Positions 25,608 to 32,466 of a stretch of 64,000 nt of DNA are shown here, piece by piece. Position 1 is the first letter of the stretch, and every line of letters starts with the position of its first letter. Origin of the DNA: Paracoccus sigandri (GTDB taxonomy: Bacteria; Pseudomonadota; Alphaproteobacteria; Rhodobacterales; Rhodobacteraceae); assembly GCF_003709565.1 (NCBI RefSeq), contig NZ_QNRC01000011.1, positions 1-64,000 of the forward strand, written 5' to 3'. The notes beneath the pieces are model-generated. The model worked only from the letters and a program-made list of their open reading frames with translations. It made no database searches and was not told the origin of the DNA. Position numbers and translations under genes: made by a program.

Positions 25608-27614
25608 ATGGCCGCGCATCCCGTCCGTCGTTCCGGCACCGCCACCCTGCTTGCCCTGCTGTCGGGCACGGCGCTGTCGCTTTCCGTCCTGCCCGCCGCC
25701 GCGCAGCAGACGGAGCCGGCCCCCGGCTTTTCCGGCAGCCTGGTCCTGGACCCGATCATCATGCGCGCCCGCGACATCGACGGCAATGCCGCCGACCGGG
25801 GCACCAGCGAATATGTCGCCGATGCCGAGCTGGAGCGCGCCCGGATGGGCGATCTGCGGGACCTGTTCTCGGGCATCGCCTCGGTCTCGGTCGGCGGCGC
25901 GATCCCGGTGGCGCAGAAGATCTTCGTCAATGGCGTCGACATGCTGAACACCGCCGTCACCGTCGATGGCGTGTCGCAGAACAACCGGATCTTCCACCAC
26001 GTCTCGGCCAATGCCTTCGATCCGGGGCTGATGAAATTCGTCCGCGTCGATGCCGGCGTGGCCGCCGCCGATGCCGGGCCCAACGCGCTGGCGGGCGCGG
26101 TGGTGATGGAGACGGTCGATGCCGCCGACATCCTGGACGCCGGCCAGCGCTTCGGCGGCAACCTGCGCCTGTCCTATGACAGCAACGGCAAGACCTTCGG
26201 CCGATCCGGCACGCTGGCGATGCAGCAGGACGGTTTCGAGGCGCTGGCCTATCTGAAATCGGCGACCGGCGACGATTACAAGACCGGCGCGGGGCGGACC
26301 ATCGCCGGCACGGCGGCCGATCTTCAGGCCGCGCTGCTGAAGCTGGCCTTTGAGGCGGATACCGGCCACCGATTCGAGCTGTCGGCGCAGCGGATGCGCG
26401 ACGACGCGCTGCGCCGGTCCCGCGCCAATATCGAGGACACCTTCGGCGGCCGCCCCTATACCGAGCTGCGCCGCTATGACACGACGCGCACCACCTATGC
26501 GCTGTCATACGAGAATACCCAGGCCGAGGGGCTGTGGGATCCGCGCATCGTGCTGGGCTTCTCGGACGTGGCGGTCAAGGTGGACCAGCCCGATTTTCCG
26601 ACCGTCGGGCGCAGCGACGGCAGCTCGGACAGCCGCAACGGCAGGATCGAGAACCGCTTCCACCTGAACGACACCGACACGATCACGGCGGGCGTCGATT
26701 TCTACAGCCGCAGCAGCCATTACATGGACGCCCAGCCGATGGACCTGACCGAGAAGTCGCGCAACCTGGGCCTCTATGCGCAGGCGCGGCTGGAGCCGAC
26801 CGAGCGGCTGTCGGTCTCGACCGGGCTGCGCTTCGACCGGCAGAAATTCACCGGCGTGGATGGCTGGCGCGACACGGTCTCGGGCCTCAGCGGCAATGCC
26901 TCGGTCGCCTATGAGGTGCTGCCGGACCTGAGCCTGCGCGCCGGTATCTCCAGCGTCTTCGGGGGCATCGCGCTGGAGGACAATTTCCTGTTCGACACCT
27001 TCACCAGCTATGACGGGCTGAAGCCCGCACGATCACGAAATTATACCGTCGGCTTCGACTACGAACTGGGCGAGCTGCGCCTGGACGGCGAGGTCTTCCT
27101 GACCGCGGTGGACAATGCGCGCGGGGTGCTGCGCGGCGAGGCGGTGAATTTCGACTTTGAAAGCAGGGGCTACAACCTGGGCCTGGGCTATGGCTGGGAG
27201 GGCGGCTTCCTGCGCGCCAGCTATGCCTATAGCAAGATCGAGGTGAACGGCGCGCGGGCCACCAGCTATGACGCGGTGGACCTGGGGGCGCCGCTGGGGG
27301 GCGTCCTTGCCATCGAGGCGCAGCATAGCCCGGCAGGCAGCGACTTCACCTATGGCGGCAGCGTGCAGGCGGCGCAGGCCTATGACGACATGCCCGGAAT
27401 CGCCGAGCGCGGCATTCCCGGCTATGCGGTGCTGAACCTGTTCGTCGAATATGCCTCGCCCACGGTCCGGGGGCTGACGATCCGGGCGGCGGCGAACAAC
27501 GTCCTGGACAAGGACTATGCCGACCGGGCGACCTATGGCGCCGATTTCAACTCGGTCGCGCCGCTGAAAGAGCCGGGACGGTCCCTGTCGCTGGTCGCCT
27601 CGATGCGGTTCTGA
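25608..27614 (+). CDS. TonB-dependent outer-membrane receptor
   Basis: 668 residues. A signal peptide (about 1-35, ending LPAAAQQ) leads to a plug domain (DLRDLFSGIASVSVGGAIPVAQKIFVNGV, then GPNALAGAVVMETVDA) and a 22-strand type beta-barrel ending in SLSLVASMRF with the C-terminal aromatic residue needed for outer-membrane assembly. GGAG stands ahead of the ATG at 25608. These receptors import metal chelates, heme, cobalamin or sugars with TonB energy. The neighbouring MarR and NicO/DUF1007 genes hint at metal handling, but nothing in the sequence names the ligand. Confidence 0.9.
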   Translation: MAAHPVRRSGTATLLALLSGTALSLSVLPAAAQQTEPAPGFSGSLVLDPIIMRARDIDGNAADRGTSEYVADAELERARMGDLRDLFSGIASVSVGGAIPVAQKIFVNGVDMLNTAVTVDGVSQNNRIFHHVSANAFDPGLMKFVRVDAGVAAADAGPNALAGAVVMETVDAADILDAGQRFGGNLRLSYDSNGKTFGRSGTLAMQQDGFEALAYLKSATGDDYKTGAGRTIAGTAADLQAALLKLAFEADTGHRFELSAQRMRDDALRRSRANIEDTFGGRPYTELRRYDTTRTTYALSYENTQAEGLWDPRIVLGFSDVAVKVDQPDFPTVGRSDGSSDSRNGRIENRFHLNDTDTITAGVDFYSRSSHYMDAQPMDLTEKSRNLGLYAQARLEPTERLSVSTGLRFDRQKFTGVDGWRDTVSGLSGNASVAYEVLPDLSLRAGISSVFGGIALEDNFLFDTFTSYDGLKPARSRNYTVGFDYELGELRLDGEVFLTAVDNARGVLRGEAVNFDFESRGYNLGLGYGWEGGFLRASYAYSKIEVNGARATSYDAVDLGAPLGGVLAIEAQHSPAGSDFTYGGSVQAAQAYDDMPGIAERGIPGYAVLNLFVEYASPTVRGLTIRAAANNVLDKDYADRATYGADFNSVAPLKEPGRSLSLVASMRF

Positions 27615-27619
27615 CAACG

Positions 27620-27638
27620 GCCCGGACGAGGGCCGGGC
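27620..27638. terminator. Short hairpin between convergent TonB receptor and MarR genes
   Basis: GCCCGG (27620-27625) pairs with CCGGGC (27633-27638). It is the only clear inverted repeat in the 42 bases between the two converging genes. No T-run is present, so termination is only suggested by position. Confidence 0.35.
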
Positions 27639-27656
27639 GATCGGCCCTGTCGCGCT

Positions 27657-28181
27657 TCAGCGGTAAAGCCGGTTCAGCATCCGCACCAGGTCATAGGCCT
27701 CGTCGGTGCTGATATGCGGGGCGAAGGCGGCCTGGATCTTTTCCATGTAGACCTGCCAGATCCGGTGATGCAGCCCGCGCGCCTGCGGCGTCAGGCGAAG
27801 GATCTGCCCGCGCCCCGCGCCGGGCCGCGCCGCGCGCCGCAACAGCCCCGCCTTCTCGATCCGCGCGACATGGCGCGACAGCGCGTATTGCGGCACGAAC
27901 AGCCGCTTCTGCAGGTCGATCATGGCGATGCCGTCCTTGCCCGCCTCTTCGGTGGCCAGCAGGATCTCGTACCAGATCGGATCGGCGATCCCCATCTCGC
28001 GCAGGCTCTTCTCGATCCCCGGCATGACCGTGCGCTGGATGCGCAGCAGCGCGAAGAAGACGCGGTTATAGGCGATGTGGGGATCGTCGTCGCCGAATTG
28101 CGGCAGACCCGTCCGGGCAAGAGGGTCAGGGCTGGATGTCACGATGGCCTCTGGCTGGCTTGGGGCTGTGGCGCCGACCAT
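27657..28181 (-). CDS. MarR-family winged-helix regulator
   Basis: About 174 residues, with a central MarR winged-helix domain: LEKS-like MPGIEKSLREMGIADPIWYEILLATEE, the recognition region LQKRLFVPQYALSRHVARIEKAGLL, and the wing GRGQILRLTPQ. The ATG at 28181 has a poor ribosome site; an in-frame GTG at 28142 with AGAGG upstream is an equally good start. MarR proteins usually repress a divergent gene and respond to a small ligand. Here the divergent genes are the DUF1007/NicO pair (start 28305), giving a plausible target 123 bases away. Confidence 0.82.
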   Translation of the reverse strand: MVGATAPSQPEAIVTSSPDPLARTGLPQFGDDDPHIAYNRVFFALLRIQRTVMPGIEKSLREMGIADPIWYEILLATEEAGKDGIAMIDLQKRLFVPQYALSRHVARIEKAGLLRRAARPGAGRGQILRLTPQARGLHHRIWQVYMEKIQAAFAPHISTDEAYDLVRMLNRLYR

Positions 28182-28304
28182 AGGACAGCCCGCGACCCGA
28201 GGCGAGTCCGCCCCATGGGTGCGCTGCGGGCAATGTCCCGCCCGGCCGGCGGGCCACCGTCGCTTCGCCTTGCCGCCCGCCCCCGGCCCGCGATAAGAGG
28301 GCGC

Positions 28305-28964
28305 ATGCGCCATATCGGGTCCCTGACGGTCTGCCTGTGCCTTGCCGGCTCTGCCGCGGGGGCGCATCCGCATATCTTCGTGGATACCGGCCTGACCCTG
28401 CGCTTCGACGACCAGGGCCGGCTGGGCGCGGTGGGCGTCGTCTGGGTCTATGACGAGCTCAGCTCGATGCTGATCCTGGGCGACCTGGAGCTTGACGGCG
28501 ATGCCGATGGCGAGCTGACGCAGGTTGAGCGGCAGCGCCTGCAGCAGGAGGGCAGCACCTGGCCGGAGGATTTCGACGGCGACCTGTATCTCAGCCAGGC
28601 GGGGCAGGCGATCGCGCTGTCGGGGCCGCGCGACAGCATCGTCGATTACCGCGACGGGCGGCTGATCGAGACCCATCTGCGCCCCCTTGCCACGCCGCTG
28701 GCGCCGCAGCCCCAGCCGGTCGCGATCAAGGTCTATGACCCGTTCTACTATACCTTCTACGATCTTGCCGCCGCGCCGAAGATGATCGGCCGCGGCGATT
28801 GCGAGGTCCGGATCGAGCGCGCCGACATCGCCGCTGCGCAGAAGCTCTATGCCGACGAACTGGAATTGCTGAACGACGAACAGATGCTTGACGAAGGCCA
28901 GTCGCCCCAGCTGGGCGGCGCCTTCGCCGACGAGGTGAGGGTGACATGCGCCGCGCAGCCCTGA
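28305..28964 (+). CDS. DUF1007-family periplasmic protein
   Basis: 219 residues with a signal peptide cleaved near AGAHPH; the mature N terminus AHPHIFVDTGLTLRF is the DUF1007 signature. The family is found next to NicO-type nickel/cobalt exporters, and its histidine-rich start may bind metal; the function is not established. AAGAGG precedes the ATG. Its end overlaps the next gene by 19 bases, so the two are co-translated. Confidence 0.85.
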   Translation: MRHIGSLTVCLCLAGSAAGAHPHIFVDTGLTLRFDDQGRLGAVGVVWVYDELSSMLILGDLELDGDADGELTQVERQRLQQEGSTWPEDFDGDLYLSQAGQAIALSGPRDSIVDYRDGRLIETHLRPLATPLAPQPQPVAIKVYDPFYYTFYDLAAAPKMIGRGDCEVRIERADIAAAQKLYADELELLNDEQMLDEGQSPQLGGAFADEVRVTCAAQP

Positions 28965-29824
28965 TCGTCATCGCCGTGCTGGCGGGCTTCCTGGCGCTGT
29001 TCCTGCTGATGGGGCTGGACGAGCGCCTGGCGCGGATGGCGCTTGGCCTGCAGCGCGACTATCAGAACGCGCTGGCCGGGGCGCTGCGCGCGCTGCGTGC
29101 GGGCCAGCCCGGCGCGGTCGCGGGATTCCTGGGGATCTGCTTCACCTATGGCTTCCTTCATGCGGTGGGGCCGGGCCATGGCAAGGCGGTGATCGGCGCC
29201 TATGGGCTGGGCTCGCAGCGGGGGCTGGGCTGGATGGTCGGGCTGGCGGCGCTGTCCAGCCTGGCGCAGGCGACGGTCGCGGTGGTGCTGGTCTATGCCG
29301 GTGTCTGGGCCTTCGGCGGCGCGCGCGACCGGATAGAGGGGCTGGCCGGCGCGGCCGAGCCCTTCTCGGCCCTGGCGATCGCGCTTCTGGGCGGGCTGCT
29401 GTGCTGGCGCGGCGCCCGCCGCGTCATCGCCGCGCGCCAGCCGCACCGGCATGACGCGCATTGCGGCTGCGGCCATGCCCATGCGCCGGATCCCCGGCAG
29501 ATCCAGTCGCTGCGGAACTGGCGCGAAGCCGCGGCGCTGGTCGCCGGCGTGGCGCTGAGGCCCTGCACTGGCGCGCTGTTCCTGCTGATCCTGACATGGC
29601 GGCTGGGTCTGGACGGGATCGGGATCGCCGGCGCCTATGCGATGGGCCTGGGCACGCTGATGGTCACCGGGCTGGCCGCCGCGCTTGCCGTCGCCCTGCG
29701 CGGCGGGGTGATGCTGTCGCTGCCGCGTCTTCGCGGCGGGGCAGGGGCGATGGCGATGCTGGAGCTGGGCGTCGGCGGCGCCATCGCCGCGCTGGCGATC
29801 AGCGCCGCCTGGGGCATGGTCTGA
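28946..29824 (+). CDS. NicO/RcnA-like nickel/cobalt transporter
   Basis: 292 residues with about six membrane helices. The family motif HAVGPGHGKAVIG is near residue 71, a His/Cys-rich cytoplasmic loop (HRHDAHCGCGHAHA) around residue 170, and RPCTGALFLLI near residue 205. These are marks of the NicO family, which moves Ni(II) or Co(II), mostly outward. Coupled to the DUF1007 gene. Possible control by the divergent MarR protein. Substrate direction is inference from RcnA. Confidence 0.87.
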   Translation: MRRAALIVIAVLAGFLALFLLMGLDERLARMALGLQRDYQNALAGALRALRAGQPGAVAGFLGICFTYGFLHAVGPGHGKAVIGAYGLGSQRGLGWMVGLAALSSLAQATVAVVLVYAGVWAFGGARDRIEGLAGAAEPFSALAIALLGGLLCWRGARRVIAARQPHRHDAHCGCGHAHAPDPRQIQSLRNWREAAALVAGVALRPCTGALFLLILTWRLGLDGIGIAGAYAMGLGTLMVTGLAAALAVALRGGVMLSLPRLRGGAGAMAMLELGVGGAIAALAISAAWGMV

Positions 29825-29842
29825 GCCACCCGCCGCCGCGGC

Positions 29843-30442
29843 CTATGTGGGATAGCCGAAGGTTTCGAAATCGCGGGCGTAGTGGTCGCGCACGCGGATC
29901 CGGTCAGAGGGCTCCCAGTCGATCTCCAGCACGTCCGAACGCAGCTCGTGCGGGGGGATCTCGGGCGGCTCGACCCCCAGGCGGGAGGCCATCGCGGCCA
30001 GCGGCGCGGCCAGCCCGTCCTCCAGCCGGAAGACCTCGACATCCTTGCCCAGGAACTCCCATTGCGGGCGCAGGTGGTTGTCCAGGTGGAACTTCTCTCG
30101 CTTCTGGCGGTCCAGGTTCTCCTCGACCCAGGCCGAGAAGGCGGGCAGCCCCTTCCAGAAGCTCTCCTTCGCCAATTGCGCGCGCATCCGGTATTCGCTG
30201 GCGATCCGGTCATAGGGGTTGCGCACGATGGTCAGCGCATAGTCGAAGAACCCCTCGCCCAGCAGCGCCCGGATATCCTGCGCGCGAAAATGCTGCGGCG
30301 TGCAGCGGTTGGCATGGGGCACCCCCATCGAGAACAGCCGCAGCGGCGCGATTCCCTTCATCCAGCTCTCGACCGAGGTGCCCCCAGCCTTCGGGATATG
30401 GATGAAGAGGACGCGTTTGCCGTTATGCTGGATGAAGGGCAT
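29843..30442 (-). CDS. Sulfotransferase-family protein (Sulfotransfer_2 type)
   Basis: 199 residues. The 5'-phosphosulfate-binding loop FIHIPKAGGTSVESW is at residues 13-27, and the 3'-phosphate-binding segment VRNPYDRIASEYRM lies near residue 92. It would transfer sulfate from PAPS to a glycan or other acceptor. It is the last gene of a minus-strand cluster with a pyruvyltransferase, a second sulfotransferase and a glycosyltransferase, so modification of a surface polysaccharide is likely. The acceptor is unknown. Confidence 0.82.
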   Translation of the reverse strand: MPFIQHNGKRVLFIHIPKAGGTSVESWMKGIAPLRLFSMGVPHANRCTPQHFRAQDIRALLGEGFFDYALTIVRNPYDRIASEYRMRAQLAKESFWKGLPAFSAWVEENLDRQKREKFHLDNHLRPQWEFLGKDVEVFRLEDGLAAPLAAMASRLGVEPPEIPPHELRSDVLEIDWEPSDRIRVRDHYARDFETFGYPT

Positions 30443-30503
30443 AATCGTCTGCTCGGCTCCGGTTTATGCTATCGGTTTTGGTGCAACGATCGGAGGAGCT
30501 GCT

Positions 30504-31625
30504 TTATGCAGCGATCTCCGCCTGGATCCGATAGCCGTTTTCCTTGAAGAACTCCTGCATTTCTCCATAGCAGGACTTCAATGCAGCATTGGTTCGGTTC
30601 CAGTCATGATCCAATAGCGCCTGTGCGGGATCACGCCATTCCTCGCGAACGTCCTGATAGGGCAGCTGATAGAGGTCGCAGAACTCTCGAATACGGGAGT
30701 CATAGACATAATAGTAACATGGCCTCCCCTGAAGCAGGGCGATCATGTTGCCGTGAAAACGGAAGCCGATGATGGCATGCAGTTCCGAGGCGCGATCAAG
30801 CCATTCCTCGATACTTCTGACGCTGACCATGTGAATGATCAGGTCTTCGGCAGAAAGGCGGTTTTCGATGTCGATCCGATCAAGAACTTCCCTTGCAGCG
30901 GCGATCCTGTCTTCCATGGGAAGCTGCTTGTCGGCAATATTGAATTCATTCATCACGCCTTGCTCGAAGAGATACAGCGCTGCGCATTCGTCTATGCCAT
31001 AACGGATCGCGTTCACATGAGCTTGGCGCGCTTCGTCAGGAGAAGCGCAGTACATGCTTTTTCTGAGGCCCGTATGCAAGGAAACCCCGATACGGCGCCG
31101 CTTTGTGCCAAGATCGGCGTCAACGGAAACTTCCGGGCACTTCAAGCTGTAGAACAGTGACGGGCAGCCGGTGACCCGGATATTTTTTCCGCCCAACCGC
31201 TCGACGACCGCCGCCGTAAAGCTCCCCCGAACCGAGATGCTGGCCGAACGTTCATTCAAGCGGGCGATGAAACCCTTCGCTCCATCATGCCCATCAAGGA
31301 AGTCGACGCTGCTTTGAGGACTCTGCGCGCCAAGCCCGACAATCGTCAGAGGGGCATCGATGCTGTCCAGGGTCTTGTTTGCGGCATCGAAATCAAGCTT
31401 GTGATGAAGGTAGGTTGATCCGCGGATCAATGCACGCGATACATGCCGATCCGGGGTCTTGCCGAAGGGAACGCGGATCGTTTCTCCAAGATCCACCTGC
31501 CGCAGAAGTGCGGCACAAACGAGCATGTCACCGTAATTCGGCTTCCAGCGCGAGGTTCGCATGTCCGGCCAGGTTGTCAAGTCATCCTTGAACGAATGAT
31601 TGAAGTGCACAAGGGCTGTCGTCAT
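30504..31625 (-). CDS. Polysaccharide pyruvyltransferase-family protein
   Basis: 373 residues of the PF04230-like fold. Visible landmarks are NYGDMLVCAALLRQV near residue 29, a GVSLHTGLRK stretch mid-protein, and RFHGNMIALLQGRPCYYY near residue 300, the conserved R-x-H-x3-A-x-x-x-G-x-P pattern. Members attach pyruvate ketals to sugars of exopolysaccharides, or act as related surface-polymer enzymes. AGAGGA precedes the ATG. Base composition is visibly less GC-rich than the flanks, as is that of the next gene upstream (31717-32454), which suggests that these two came in by transfer. Confidence 0.82.
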   Translation of the reverse strand: MTTALVHFNHSFKDDLTTWPDMRTSRWKPNYGDMLVCAALLRQVDLGETIRVPFGKTPDRHVSRALIRGSTYLHHKLDFDAANKTLDSIDAPLTIVGLGAQSPQSSVDFLDGHDGAKGFIARLNERSASISVRGSFTAAVVERLGGKNIRVTGCPSLFYSLKCPEVSVDADLGTKRRRIGVSLHTGLRKSMYCASPDEARQAHVNAIRYGIDECAALYLFEQGVMNEFNIADKQLPMEDRIAAAREVLDRIDIENRLSAEDLIIHMVSVRSIEEWLDRASELHAIIGFRFHGNMIALLQGRPCYYYVYDSRIREFCDLYQLPYQDVREEWRDPAQALLDHDWNRTNAALKSCYGEMQEFFKENGYRIQAEIAA

Positions 31626-31716
31626 CTTTTGTCCTCTGCCTGCCGTGCCGGATGTACCGTATTACGATTGGCGCTGATAATATGTCGGGCGCTTTCGTGA
31701 AGATTGTGTGAACGAT

Positions 31717-32454
31717 CTAATGCTTGAGTGATCGTCCCAACACTGCCGCCGTGCTTTCGGGATCATGAGCTTCGCCTAGAAAATCAAAGATCTTCTGGAC
31801 ATATTCCGGCCCTTCCGAATAACGCTCATATTCGATGGTGAAGGAGTGTTCGGGGTTTGCCGTGGCAAAGTTCTTGAACATGGTCTCTGCGCGCTGAAGT
31901 TCTTTCACCACTGTTGCCTTGGGATGTTTCGCCCACCAGCTGGATTTCGAGACGGCATCATGATCGCGGGTTTGGAACAGGAAGCGCGCATTCGGGAATG
32001 TATCGCGCAGAATTTCCATGTATGTCTGGAAGAAACGAGGGTCTTCGTGAAAGCGAATTTCCTTGAAGCCGCTGACGCGACATCCAGGGGCTGGCTTCAG
32101 AATCTTTTCAACGAAAAGATTCATCAGGGAATAGGTAAAGTCGATGGGGTCGACATCTTCCGCACCAGCCCAGGGATCGTAGGGTTGACCCAGAATTTTC
32201 TTGAGATATGGGCGACGATCTTCCGTGCGCTTTGGCAGATCCTCACGGCGCCATTTGTACATGTCGTTGTTTGCCACGAAATTGGCTGCGCGAGACAGGA
32301 AATAAGTCAGATTCCCGTTTTCACCGCGAATGCAATATCCTGGAATGGAATTAAGCAAGCTCTGTGTCAGCGTTGAGCCCGAGCGACCGTAGGTGACAAC
32401 AAAAACATAACCGTCCTTTGGCATATACAGAGCAGGGTAGAGGCCGGAGCTCAT
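31717..32454 (-). CDS. Sulfotransferase-family protein
   Basis: 245 residues. The N-terminal FVVTYGRSGSTLTQSLLNS is a classic PAPS-binding P-loop of Sulfotransfer_1/3 enzymes, and RFLFQTRDHDAVSKSSWW matches the 3'-phosphate site. AAGGA lies ahead of the ATG at 32454. Twelve bases separate it from the large glycosyltransferase gene, so they are probably co-transcribed. The gene is lower in GC than the genes on either side of the cluster. Two different sulfotransferases in one glycan cluster imply a multiply sulfated product. Confidence 0.85.
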   Translation of the reverse strand: MSSGLYPALYMPKDGYVFVVTYGRSGSTLTQSLLNSIPGYCIRGENGNLTYFLSRAANFVANNDMYKWRREDLPKRTEDRRPYLKKILGQPYDPWAGAEDVDPIDFTYSLMNLFVEKILKPAPGCRVSGFKEIRFHEDPRFFQTYMEILRDTFPNARFLFQTRDHDAVSKSSWWAKHPKATVVKELQRAETMFKNFATANPEHSFTIEYERYSEGPEYVQKIFDFLGEAHDPESTAAVLGRSLKH

Positions 32455-32466
32455 TTCTTTTCCTTC

